Below are positions 8,514-16,396 of a stretch of 64,000 nt of DNA, one piece after another (the first letter of the stretch is position 1; each line of letters begins with the position of its first letter). The translations under genes were made by a program, and so were the position numbers. Below the pieces are notes generated by a model. That model searched no databases. It was not told where the DNA came from and saw nothing but the letters and a program-made list of their open reading frames with translations. Source of the DNA: CAMEON01 sp045531965 (GTDB lineage: Bacteria > Bacillota > Clostridia > Oscillospirales > CAG-272); NCBI GenBank assembly GCA_045531965.1, contig JAZSFA010000045.1, positions 26,004 through 90,003 of the forward strand. Reading direction: 5' to 3'.

Positions 8514-9362
8514 TCATGAGATCCGAGTGGGATCTGCCAGCTCACGGAAGGTGGAGGCATCGTAACCGGGGATCAAAAGATACTTGTTACCATCGTCCTC
8601 CTTGATCTTCGCCTCCAGATAGGAGAAGACGTTGATGCCCGACCAAGCACTCTGTTTGACGTACGGCTTGTAGATAGGTACATCCACGGCTTGGGCTTTG
8701 TACCATGCGTTGATATGAATTTTACGCTTTACTTCGCGCATCTCTCCGATGTCCCTGACGTTGATCCTGATCAGGGCGTCCTCGTCGGAAAGGCAGAGGT
8801 CATCTCCCTCTCGCCAGATACACACGGGGATATTTTCAAACTGACCGTCCTTGCGTGCGGGAACAACTTCCTTGGGCGTTTCCATATATAAGTAAGGAAG
8901 CACGTCGATCTCGCGGACGGCCTCGGGGATGCCCAGCTCGGCGCGGACAGCCGCGGCATCGGCACTCAGGATGATAGCACGCGCTTTGGACGAGGGACGG
9001 AACAGCGCTTCGATCCTGGAGCTGAAGATGATAAACACGATCAAAAAAACCTCGAAAACCAGATCGCCCCATACTTCCCAAAAATCGTGGAAAAGCCATT
9101 TGAGCAACAGAGAGAGGGGAAGGATCGAGAACATGAAAGCGATGGAAAACAAATATGCGTACCATGGTGTTTTGTCTTTGTTCAGCTCCAACCGTGCCGC
9201 TTTTTCAGATAATCTCTCGGCCTCGGGAGACAGCCGCTTGACCACGAACTCATTGTCATCCAATGTGTCAAAGGGTTTTGTCTTGCTGTAAACAAACAGA
9301 TTGTCATGCCCGCGGGAGATGGGGTTATCGGATGATGGATGCTTTATGTTGCCGCTCCTCAC
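8514..9362 (-). CDS. Two-helix membrane protein, paralogue of the upstream gene
   Basis: No known family is recognised. The 282-residue protein has a cytoplasmic N-terminus of about 65 residues with KRLSPEAERLSEKA, two membrane helices at about 68-90 and 100-115, and a C-terminal soluble domain ending in LIPGYD. It shares this order and several short matches with the gene upstream: SPE-E, RAELGIP versus RAEMGIP, DVLPYLY versus EILPYGY, and a terminal PGYD. The two are therefore tandem paralogues. The GTG start overlaps the upstream stop as GTGA, with GGAGG 8 bp before it, so translation is coupled. Confidence 0.8.
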   Translation of the reverse strand: MRSGNIKHPSSDNPISRGHDNLFVYSKTKPFDTLDDNEFVVKRLSPEAERLSEKAARLELNKDKTPWYAYLFSIAFMFSILPLSLLLKWLFHDFWEVWGDLVFEVFLIVFIIFSSRIEALFRPSSKARAIILSADAAAVRAELGIPEAVREIDVLPYLYMETPKEVVPARKDGQFENIPVCIWREGDDLCLSDEDALIRINVRDIGEMREVKRKIHINAWYKAQAVDVPIYKPYVKQSAWSGINVFSYLEAKIKEDDGNKYLLIPGYDASTFRELADPTRIS

Positions 9363-10231
9363 GCCAAAGCCTCCACATCGATCACCTTTTTCAGCTCCTC
9401 CAGATCATACCCCGGCACCAGCATCTCAAAAATCTCGCCCGTGACCTCGGAGATAATCTCTACGCCGTAGTAGGTGTGGGTCTTGTACTCTAAAATGCCG
9501 CACTTTTTCAGCTTGTATGCCGCATACTTTTCGTCGGTGGGCTCCTCCTCCTTCAGCCAGAACTCTATGCGATAGTCCTCGTCGTAGACGCGGTAGCCCT
9601 TGATGTCGCCGAGGGGGATCTCGTACAGCCCCACGCCGTCGAACACGCATAATTTGCCATCTCTGACGTGCATGGACATGGGGGAGTTGTCAAACTGATT
9701 GGCTTTTTTTTCGGGAACTTGCTTTTCTCCCTTTTTCTTATAGCCGTAGGGCAGGATCTCTACCGACACGTCATCGTCGGGGATGCCCATCTCGGCACGG
9801 GCGACCTTGCTGGCCTCGTCGATTCGTTCCGAAAGCGCCTCAATGTCGATATCATGTATCCCCTTTGCATCAGGACCGTTCTTTTGCCATTGTAAGCGTC
9901 TGAGCAAATAGACGGAAATGAGCGCGAAAACAGCACCTATGGCAGGAATCAGCATGAGGGGGGTGTCCGCTAAGGATTCCATACGGTTAATCACAACAAA
10001 AGATATCAAAGAAATACCAAAACTGATCAGGACGGCTATCAAGTATTTTTTCTCCTTGGCTTTGAGTGCATCCTTCTCCTCGTCAGTGAGCTTGGGGGTG
10101 TCGTCTTCGTCGTCGTAGTTCATCATCATGGCCTCGGTCTCGGGGGAGACGCGGGACACAAGGTAAGGGTTCTCGTAGGGAACGTAGCGCTCGTCGTCGG
10201 ATAAAATCTCGTGGGTGAAGAGGTTTTTCAT
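9359..10231 (-). CDS. Two-helix membrane protein, first of a paralogous pair
   Basis: No known family is recognised. The 290-residue protein has an acidic N-terminus with RVSPETEAMM, two helices at about 64-82 and 91-110, and a soluble region with RAEMGIPDDD, VEILPYGYKKKG and LVPGYDLEEL. The C-terminal region may be a PH-like sheet domain, since the pattern of alternating strands with one terminal helix fits, but this is a guess. AGGAGAA precedes the ATG. It forms an operon with its paralogue. A 9-bp hairpin sits in its 5' UTR. Confidence 0.8.
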   Translation of the reverse strand: MKNLFTHEILSDDERYVPYENPYLVSRVSPETEAMMMNYDDEDDTPKLTDEEKDALKAKEKKYLIAVLISFGISLISFVVINRMESLADTPLMLIPAIGAVFALISVYLLRRLQWQKNGPDAKGIHDIDIEALSERIDEASKVARAEMGIPDDDVSVEILPYGYKKKGEKQVPEKKANQFDNSPMSMHVRDGKLCVFDGVGLYEIPLGDIKGYRVYDEDYRIEFWLKEEEPTDEKYAAYKLKKCGILEYKTHTYYGVEIISEVTGEIFEMLVPGYDLEELKKVIDVEALA

Positions 10232-10253
10232 GTGCTTCTCCTTATTTATAAGT

Positions 10254-10278
10254 AATGGGAGCCAAGGACGCTCCCATT
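10254..10278. repeat. Short perfect hairpin AATGGGAGC/GCTCCCATT
   Basis: Nine-base perfect arms surround a 7-nt loop in the 5' UTR of the paralogue pair. There is no U tract on either strand. Its role is unknown. Confidence 0.5.
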
Positions 10279-10326
10279 AGTTAAGACGATATTTTCGGGG
10301 GGATCTTACAGAGAGGTGAAAAACTG

Positions 10327-10526
10327 TAAATTGTTGTTTACCAGGGGCATCGCCCCTGGACCCCACCAAGAACCTTTTTGAAAAAAGGTTCTTGTAACTC
10401 CAAAAACTTTTTGAAAAACATATATTCATCAATGCTATTTTTCTTTTTTGAAAGTTCTTGGAGGTGGTTTGGAGGAACCTTCTTGCAAGAAGGTTCCTCC
10501 AAGCGTACCCCATAAACAACAATTTA
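10327..10526. mobile_element. MITE-like element with perfect 14-bp terminal inverted repeats
   Basis: The ends are TAAATTGTTGTTTA (10327-10340) and TAAACAACAATTTA (10513-10526), exact inverse complements, giving a 200-bp non-coding unit. Inside are several hairpins: CCAGGGGC..GCCCCTGG, CAAGAACC..GGTTCTTG and GGAGGAACC..GGTTCCTCC. The TA at each outer end would fit a TA target duplication. A shorter relative with nearly the same ends lies at 22296-22375. It fills most of the 305-bp gap between the ParE-like gene and the membrane-protein pair. Confidence 0.72.
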
Positions 10527-10536
10527 TAGAGCTCAC

Positions 10537-12561
10537 TTAAATATCCGCGTCCTTGGCGTATTCCTGACCATGCAGGGCGATAAACGCCTTTCTGGCGGGC
10601 AGGTCGTCGCCCAGGAGGGTGTCGAACATGACAGCGGTAGATGCGGCGTCGGTGGGGGTCACGCGGATGAGGTGACGGGTGGCGGGATCCATGGTAGTGT
10701 AGGACATCATCTGAGGGGAGTTTTCACCCAAACCTTTAGAACGTTTGATGGTATATCGACTGTTGCCCAATTCTTTCAAAAGATTGGCTTTTTCAAATTC
10801 ATCGTAAGCATACAGCGTCTCATTCTTGGTCTTGATCTCAAACAAAGGAGTTTCCGCGATGAACACTTTGCCTTCCTGCAGAAGAGTAGGCAGGAGACGG
10901 TAGAACAAGGTGAGCAGCAGGGTGCGGATTTGGAATCCGTCTTCGTCCGCATCGGTGCAAAGGATGATCTTGGACCAGCGAAGCTGACTCAGGTCAAAGG
11001 TTGCCAGATCCTTTTTTTCTTTGGCTGCTTTACCTTCGATCTCTACACCGCAACCGATGACACGGAGCAGATCGGTAATGATTTCGCTCTTGAAAATGCG
11101 CTCGTAGTCTGCCTTGAGACAGTTCAGGGTTTTACCGCGCACGGGGATAACCGCCTGAAATTCGGCGTTTCTTGCCAGCTTGACTGAGGTCAGAGCCGAG
11201 TCACCTTCCACGATATAAAGCTCGCGCAGTGCGGGATCCTTGGAGCGGCAACTGACGAACTTTTCCACTCGATTGGAAATATCCACGTTGCCGATCAGCT
11301 TCTTTTTGATGATGTTGGAGCGAGTAGTTTCTGCGGTCTCCCGCGCCTTTTTATTCAGCAGTACCTGACCGATAAAAGCTTCGGTTTCTACGGGATGTTC
11401 GATGAAATAAACTTCCAACTGGTTCTTCAGGAACTCGTACATGGCACTTTGAATAAAGGTGTTGGTGATTGCTTTCTTGGTTTGATTAGCGTAGGAAGTT
11501 TGCGTCGAGAAGGAGTTGATCACGATGATCAAACTCTCGGCAATGTCCTGGAAGGGGATTTTGGTGTCTCCTTTGTATTTGCCATTGTTTTTCAGGTATT
11601 TTTCCACAGCATACTGAAAAGCAAGCTGTACCGCCTTGGCAGGTGAACCGCCTTGCTCGAGAAAACTGGAATTATGGTAGTATTCCGCCATTCGAACCTT
11701 GGAAGACGCACAAAACACAAAGTCTGCCTTGAGACGGTAATCTTCTTTGTCGTCTCGGTCGCGTCCCTGGGTTTCAAGATGCCAGGAAACCGGCTGTATC
11801 AACGCCGCATCTCCTACAGTCTCCTTGACGTAGTCGGCGATACCTTCCGCATAAAGAAAGGAGTGATTTTCAAAGGTGCCATCAGCTTTTTCGAATGCCA
11901 GATCAAAACGGATTCCCGCGTTGACCACTGCCTGACGGTGGAGAAGATCTTTGAAAAATTCCAAGGGAATGTCGATGTCAGTAAAAACCTCCAGATCGGG
12001 CTTCCAACGAATGACGGTACCCGTACGCATGGTCTTCTTATCCAGCGGTTCCTCTTCCAGTTTGGAAACGGCCTTGCCTTTTTTGAATTTGATGCGGCGG
12101 CAGGTTTTGCCGTCGTAGGAAGAAACCGTCATGTACTCCGAGCTGTACTGTGTGGCACAAGCACCCAGACCGTTGAGTCCCAACGAAAACTCATAAGCGG
12201 AAGCGCCGCTGTTATTATTATATTTACCGCCTGCATACAGCTCACAGTAAATGAGATCCCAGTTCCAGCGCTTTTCCCGCTCGTTCCATCCCAGCGGAAC
12301 GCCGCGACCATGGTCGTCTACTTCTAAGGATTTATCCTTGTAGCGGGTGATCTTGATGACCGAGCCGTGTCCTTCTCTTGCCTCGTCAACCGAGTTGGAA
12401 AGGATCTCAAAGAAGGAATGCTCGCATCCCTCCAAGCCGTCAGAACCGAAAATGACAGCGGGCCGTTTGCGGACACGGTCGGCTCCTTTCAGAGAAGTGA
12501 TACTGTTATCGTCATAGCCAACAGGCTGTTGGACTTTCTTTTTTGTCGTTGCAGATGCCAT
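10537..12561 (-). CDS. Divergent type IIA topoisomerase B subunit (ParE/GyrB-like)
   Basis: The 674-residue protein has the order of a GyrB/ParE subunit: GHKL ATPase (RVRKRPAVIFGS, LSNSVDEA, DDHGRGVP), transducer domain, then Toprim. Key motifs are altered from the canonical ones: IVEGDSALTS replaces LVEGDSAGGSA, and CTDADEDGFQIRTLLLT replaces DADVDGAHIRTLLLT. The acidic metal-binding residues remain. The ATG giving MASATT is preceded by AAGGAG; upstream Met codons lack one. No A subunit (GyrA/ParC) is adjacent, which is unusual for this family. It is probably a second, specialised topoisomerase of Clostridia rather than the housekeeping gyrase. Confidence 0.85.
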   Translation of the reverse strand: MASATTKKKVQQPVGYDDNSITSLKGADRVRKRPAVIFGSDGLEGCEHSFFEILSNSVDEAREGHGSVIKITRYKDKSLEVDDHGRGVPLGWNEREKRWNWDLIYCELYAGGKYNNNSGASAYEFSLGLNGLGACATQYSSEYMTVSSYDGKTCRRIKFKKGKAVSKLEEEPLDKKTMRTGTVIRWKPDLEVFTDIDIPLEFFKDLLHRQAVVNAGIRFDLAFEKADGTFENHSFLYAEGIADYVKETVGDAALIQPVSWHLETQGRDRDDKEDYRLKADFVFCASSKVRMAEYYHNSSFLEQGGSPAKAVQLAFQYAVEKYLKNNGKYKGDTKIPFQDIAESLIIVINSFSTQTSYANQTKKAITNTFIQSAMYEFLKNQLEVYFIEHPVETEAFIGQVLLNKKARETAETTRSNIIKKKLIGNVDISNRVEKFVSCRSKDPALRELYIVEGDSALTSVKLARNAEFQAVIPVRGKTLNCLKADYERIFKSEIITDLLRVIGCGVEIEGKAAKEKKDLATFDLSQLRWSKIILCTDADEDGFQIRTLLLTLFYRLLPTLLQEGKVFIAETPLFEIKTKNETLYAYDEFEKANLLKELGNSRYTIKRSKGLGENSPQMMSYTTMDPATRHLIRVTPTDAASTAVMFDTLLGDDLPARKAFIALHGQEYAKDADI

Positions 12562-12619
12562 ATATGCTCCTTGTTTTATCATCATTTATAATCAATAGTC
12601 TAAAAAATCTATCCATATT

Positions 12620-12648
12620 ATTATAACATACATTTCCGTAAATTTCAA
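12620..12648 (-). promoter_or_regulatory. Promoter of the ParE-like gene
   Basis: On the minus strand, TTGAAA (12643-12648), 17 bp and TATAAT (12620-12625) lie 59 bp before the start codon. Confidence 0.85.
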
Positions 12649-12706
12649 GAGGGATAGGCATAAACTTTTTTTGAACAAGATCAGGCAGACCGACGAATGT
12701 CAATGG

Positions 12707-12735
12707 TTGACAAAATGCTTTTCCCGTGATATAAT
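12707..12735 (+). promoter_or_regulatory. Consensus promoter of the PP2C-like gene
   Basis: TTGACA (12707-12712), 17 bp and TATAAT (12730-12735) are a perfect sigma-A promoter. It lies inside the longer upstream open frame, so translation must start downstream at 12758. Confidence 0.93.
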
Positions 12736-12757
12736 CAAGAAAAAGGAGGTGGCGATA

Positions 12758-14875
12758 GTGGAAGGTACTGTGTCTTTGACCAAACGATCTGCAGGAGGGG
12801 CGTTTCTCTCTGAGAACCGAGAAGCTTATGAATTGATTTCAGATGCTCATCCGATAGTGACGGACAAGCTCTTACTTGCGGTTAATGGCTACGCCCCTGA
12901 GGACGGCATGCGCCCTCCTACCTTCACGGTTGCCATGGGCGGCGTTGAAGGACTGTACGAAAAACTTTACCGTGAATTGATCGAGTCCAACGACATACAC
13001 GACCACGTTCTGAGATTAACTTTTGGTGAAATGGAGGGACGCCAGACTCACCCTTTGGCGCGTTATAGTGCAGCCTTGGCAGAGCTCGAAGCGTTGGATA
13101 TTTTAACATGTTGGTCTGAAAAAGATGAGAACGTCCTTCCGCCTGAAATCTGTGCTGAGCGTCTCGCCAAAGAGATTCCCCAATGTATTGATGCCCTTCG
13201 GGATGTGATTAGAACTGAAACGGGACCTCGTCCCGGCAGTGAGCGATTTTTTAACGTTTCCTTAGGGGCTTGCCGTGTCTCTCCTGTGGGAAACGGCGTA
13301 TATTATGTGGATGTGTTCTCCGCCGGAGATTTTTCACTATTCCTTTTGGATGCACAGGGAATGCGTCCTCTGTGGATTCGGGAAACCGCGTTGATCACCT
13401 GCGGTGGTGGTGCTGAGGTGGTCACCGAGAGGTTGATCCTTCAGCATCCGGAACCGTTTGCCCTGTTCTTGCTGTCCAAGGGAATCTGTGAGCCGTCAAC
13501 CGCAGATCAGCGAGGGATATCTGAACATCCCGGACTGATTTGGCGACATCGCATGCGCATGGAGGAACTGTTCGTCCGTCTTCTGACGACTGGGAATGAT
13601 CCACTGGAAGTTGCGGATGCCGCCGTACAGCTGTTGGCAGGAAGATGTCACGGATGGGATAGCGTTTCGGGTGCGTTTTTGATTTGCGGAGGTAGTTACG
13701 AATCCCTCAAAGTAGCCTGTCAGCCCCGTTTGACCCGTCTTGAGCATATGATTGCCCTCTTTCCGCGAGGATATGATCCCGAGCATATGCCGCAACCGAT
13801 GGGCAAAGAGACTGTAGAAAAGGCGTTTGTTCAGGGTGTTTTTCGTACGAGACCTCGTATACTTGAAAAAACCAAGGAGACTTTGTCTGTTCTGGCGACT
13901 GAAATGCTGAAGAATGAGATGGACGGGACACCGTGTGACGTGCGTCAAGCCCCCGATCTTTTGACGCCTGATGATGTGCGTGCTGTTTTTGTTGTGTTTG
14001 ACAGTCAAAACACGACCGATCGCCAAAAACTTTCAGCCAACAAGGGACACATCCGTGACCTTCTGTCAGAGCATTGGCTGACTTTGCGTCCCCTGCTTGC
14101 CGAAGACATTCAGGCTGACCCTTCCGGAGCTTTGGCGTATGACGCTTGCCTGAGACTGCAAAAATACGTGAATCGGTTGACGGCATACAGAAGAACGCTT
14201 ATGGAAGAATTGCAACGTCATCTGACCCTTGATCTCGAAACTTTGATGTTCCAAAAGGACGACTGGCTACGGGGCAGGGGCGGCGACGATAGCGTGGGCG
14301 CTTGGTTTGATGCTGTGGGGAAAGACTTGTCTGCACAGGTGGATAAGACCCGCAAGGAATGGAATCGTTTGTCAGAATGCTTGCGTAGTATGCGGTCAGC
14401 GTATACAGAGGAACGGGATCGCCTGTTTGCTTCGGATACTAAAAAGCAAGGATGTACGTGGAAAGATACATATTCGCAGATATTGGATGGCACACTGGAT
14501 GCTGATTCTTGGTTCAGGTATCAACATGCCATTGAAACACGGATTCCCGCTTACAGCGAGCTTCTGAAAGTGATCAAAACGCTCTCAGAGAGAAACGGCG
14601 AATTGTGTGAACGTATCCGTGAACGTGCCGCTGAGAGAAAAACGGCAAGCACCATCGCTGAAGCAGAGCACTGGCAGACCCAATGCCTACTGGGCGCTTT
14701 GCGGGAAGATTCTGCGTGGGGAGACACTTGCCTTGCCATGATTGATAATGGTATTCGAAATGAATACCGAGCGGCGGTTCGACGTTGGCAGGAGGAGACA
14801 GAGTTGCTTGTGCGGCAAAAGGATGCTTTTGAGAGTTACCGAACAATGTACGGTATGTATTGCACAGAATTATAA
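12758..14875 (+). CDS. Degenerate PP2C-like protein with long helical C-terminus
   Basis: The 705-residue protein is not assigned to a family with certainty. Residues of about 30-310 resemble a PP2C-type phosphatase fold: FSAGDFSLFLLD near 187-198 fits the GDSRAYL strand pair, FALFLLSKG near 234-242 fits the SDG motif, and WDSVSGAFLI near 300 fits DNITAI. The metal-binding Asp is changed to Lys in SKG and Asn to Ser in DS, so catalysis is doubtful. Residues 390-700 are charged and helical with probable coiled coil. The GTG is chosen because GGAGGTGG precedes it and the promoter overlaps all earlier starts. It is monocistronic. Confidence 0.6.
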   Translation: MEGTVSLTKRSAGGAFLSENREAYELISDAHPIVTDKLLLAVNGYAPEDGMRPPTFTVAMGGVEGLYEKLYRELIESNDIHDHVLRLTFGEMEGRQTHPLARYSAALAELEALDILTCWSEKDENVLPPEICAERLAKEIPQCIDALRDVIRTETGPRPGSERFFNVSLGACRVSPVGNGVYYVDVFSAGDFSLFLLDAQGMRPLWIRETALITCGGGAEVVTERLILQHPEPFALFLLSKGICEPSTADQRGISEHPGLIWRHRMRMEELFVRLLTTGNDPLEVADAAVQLLAGRCHGWDSVSGAFLICGGSYESLKVACQPRLTRLEHMIALFPRGYDPEHMPQPMGKETVEKAFVQGVFRTRPRILEKTKETLSVLATEMLKNEMDGTPCDVRQAPDLLTPDDVRAVFVVFDSQNTTDRQKLSANKGHIRDLLSEHWLTLRPLLAEDIQADPSGALAYDACLRLQKYVNRLTAYRRTLMEELQRHLTLDLETLMFQKDDWLRGRGGDDSVGAWFDAVGKDLSAQVDKTRKEWNRLSECLRSMRSAYTEERDRLFASDTKKQGCTWKDTYSQILDGTLDADSWFRYQHAIETRIPAYSELLKVIKTLSERNGELCERIRERAAERKTASTIAEAEHWQTQCLLGALREDSAWGDTCLAMIDNGIRNEYRAAVRRWQEETELLVRQKDAFESYRTMYGMYCTEL

Positions 14876-14936
14876 CAGTTTTTGCGGAGGTTCTAAGGAT
14901 CTCCGCAAAAAAGTAAAAAATCTTTTCAAAAAGCCC

Positions 14937-14965
14937 TTGACAAACCGAACGAGGTATGATATACT
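14937..14965 (+). promoter_or_regulatory. Promoter of infC-rpmI-rplT
   Basis: TTGACA (14937-14942), 17 bp and TATACT (14960-14965) precede a leader of about 165 nt. Just upstream, 14879-14911, a TTTTTGCGGAG/CTCCGCAAAAA hairpin follows the PP2C-like gene but has no 3' U tract. Confidence 0.9.
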
Positions 14966-14971
14966 GTATCG

Positions 14972-15133
14972 GTAAAGAAGCGAAACCGCCCGGTTTCCAC
15001 CCTGCCGCCTATGAGCGCGCTCGGTCAATAGGGTTGGATCCGAAGGATCCGAACCAACCGTTCCCACCGTAGGTGGAAGTGTGTGCCGGGGCTTTGCGCT
15101 TCGGTGCAATTTTTATTTTGGAGGTGTGTACCT
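14972..15133 (+). promoter_or_regulatory. 5' leader of infC operon, probable L20 leader
   Basis: The leader is GC-rich and structured. TTCCACC (about 14993) can pair with GGTGGAA (about 15072), and TTGGATCCGAAGGATCCGAA forms a local hairpin. In Bacillota this position normally carries the L20-binding leader that attenuates infC-rpmI-rplT. I recognise position and structure, not a full consensus match. Confidence 0.5.
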
Positions 15134-15670
15134 ATCGCAAACAATGCTAAAGAAGCCCAGACCCCCATCAACGAGGCGATCAATCTTCCTGAAGTAAGAG
15201 TGATCAACACCGATGGCGAACCCTTGGGCATCATGAGCTCTAAGGAAGCTCAGAAGCTGGCTTATGAGAAAGATATGGACCTGGTTTTGATCGCGCCTCA
15301 GGCAAATCCCCCTGTGGTCAAGATCATGGACTATGGCAAGTATCTGTTTGAAAAGCAGAAGCGTGAAAAAGAAGCTAAGAAGAAGCAACAGACCATTGAG
15401 GTCAAGGAGATTCAGCTCTCCTGCCGCATTGATACCCACGACTATGAAACCAAGCTCAATCAGGCGAAGAAATTTCTGACAAGCGGCAATAAGGTTCGTG
15501 TGGTGTTGAAGTTCAAGGGTCGTGAGATGAGCCACCAGGCCATCGGACGCGAGCTTCTAGAGCGTTTTCAGGCGGATGCCGCAGAGGTTGGACAGTGCGA
15601 AAAGAAACCCGTGCTTGACGGACGCTTCATGAGCATGATCATCAATCCTCTCTCGAACAAAGCTAAATAA
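15134..15670 (+). CDS. infC: Translation initiation factor IF-3, AUC start
   Basis: The 178-residue protein has the IF3 N-domain (INLPEVRVINTDGEPLG), the lysine-rich linker and the C-domain (KLNQAKKFLTSGNKVRVVLKF, ending in NPLSNKAK). No ATG, GTG or TTG lies in frame at a sensible distance from the strong GGAGG at 15120-15124. The codon at the right spacing, 15134, is ATC, followed by Ala-Asn-Asn. Non-AUG starts (AUU, AUC, AUA) are a conserved feature of infC because IF3 discriminates against them and so limits its own synthesis. An alternative start at an upstream TTG or ATG would contain unrelated leader sequence. Confidence 0.9.
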   Translation: MANNAKEAQTPINEAINLPEVRVINTDGEPLGIMSSKEAQKLAYEKDMDLVLIAPQANPPVVKIMDYGKYLFEKQKREKEAKKKQQTIEVKEIQLSCRIDTHDYETKLNQAKKFLTSGNKVRVVLKFKGREMSHQAIGRELLERFQADAAEVGQCEKKPVLDGRFMSMIINPLSNKAK

Positions 15671-15732
15671 TGTTCGATAGGTTTTAAACCATAACAAAAA
15701 AATTATTATAACACGAAAGAAGGAACACAAAA

Positions 15733-15927
15733 ATGGGAAAGGTTAAGACACATCGCGCTTCTGCCAAGAGATTTTCCGTTACCGGAACCGGCAAAGTGAA
15801 GATCAACCACTGCCACCACCGCCACAACCTGGGCAAGAAGACCGCGAAGAGAAAGAGACATCTTCGCACCGCAAGCATTCTGAGTGACGCAATGACTGCG
15901 AACATCAGAGCTATGATCCAGAAGTGA
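15733..15927 (+). CDS. rpmI: 50S ribosomal protein L35
   Basis: The 64-residue basic protein has the family signature K-HRASAKRFSVTGTGKVK and HNLGKKTAKRKRHLR. The ATG is preceded by GAAGGAA. It lies between infC and rplT as expected and is co-transcribed with them. Confidence 0.97.
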   Translation: MGKVKTHRASAKRFSVTGTGKVKINHCHHRHNLGKKTAKRKRHLRTASILSDAMTANIRAMIQK

Positions 15928-15957
15928 TCGGGAACGACGAAAAGGAGGAAATGAACA

Positions 15958-16311
15958 ATGGCAAGAGTTAAGGGCGCAATGATGACCCGTAAGAGAAGAA
16001 ACAAGGTTCTGAAGGCTGCTAAGGGTTACTGGGGTAGCAAGTCCAAGCACTTCAAGATGGCTAAGCAAGCCGTCATGAAGAGTGGCAACTACGCTTTCGC
16101 CGGTCGCCGCATGAAGAAGAGAGATTTCCGCCGTCTGTGGATCACTCGTATTTCTGCTGCTTGCAAGGCTAACGGCATGAACTACTCTACTTTCATGAAT
16201 GGTCTGAAGAAGGCAGGTATTACTTTGAACCGCAAGATGCTCTCTGAGATCGCCATCGCTGATGCTGCTGCATTCACCGCTCTTTGCGAGCAGGCTAAGG
16301 CAGCTCTGTAA
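15958..16311 (+). CDS. rplT: 50S ribosomal protein L20
   Basis: The 117-residue protein is the normal length. It shows VKGAMMTRKRRNKVLKAAKG, RRMKKRDFRRLWITRI and GLKKAGITLNRKMLSE. L20 acts early in 50S assembly and, in Bacillota, represses this operon through the leader. AAGGAGG precedes the start; an overlapping out-of-frame ATG at 15951 is ignored. A terminator follows at once. Confidence 0.97.
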   Translation: MARVKGAMMTRKRRNKVLKAAKGYWGSKSKHFKMAKQAVMKSGNYAFAGRRMKKRDFRRLWITRISAACKANGMNYSTFMNGLKKAGITLNRKMLSEIAIADAAAFTALCEQAKAAL

Positions 16312-16322
16312 GCTATTTTGAT

Positions 16323-16354
16323 AAAAACCCGGACAGGTTGTGCCGGGTTTTTGT
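16323..16354 (+). terminator. Intrinsic terminator after rplT
   Basis: AAAAACCCGG and CCGGGTTTTT form a stem with a 10-nt loop and a T run. Confidence 0.93.
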
Positions 16355-16396
16355 CATAGAATGGGGGTGTTCATTTGCCCCGGAAAGGAGGAAATT

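Noticed and set aside
9426..9650. Arg-rich 74-codon frame within the membrane-protein pair
   Set aside because: Out-of-frame shadow of the paralogue gene with biased composition.
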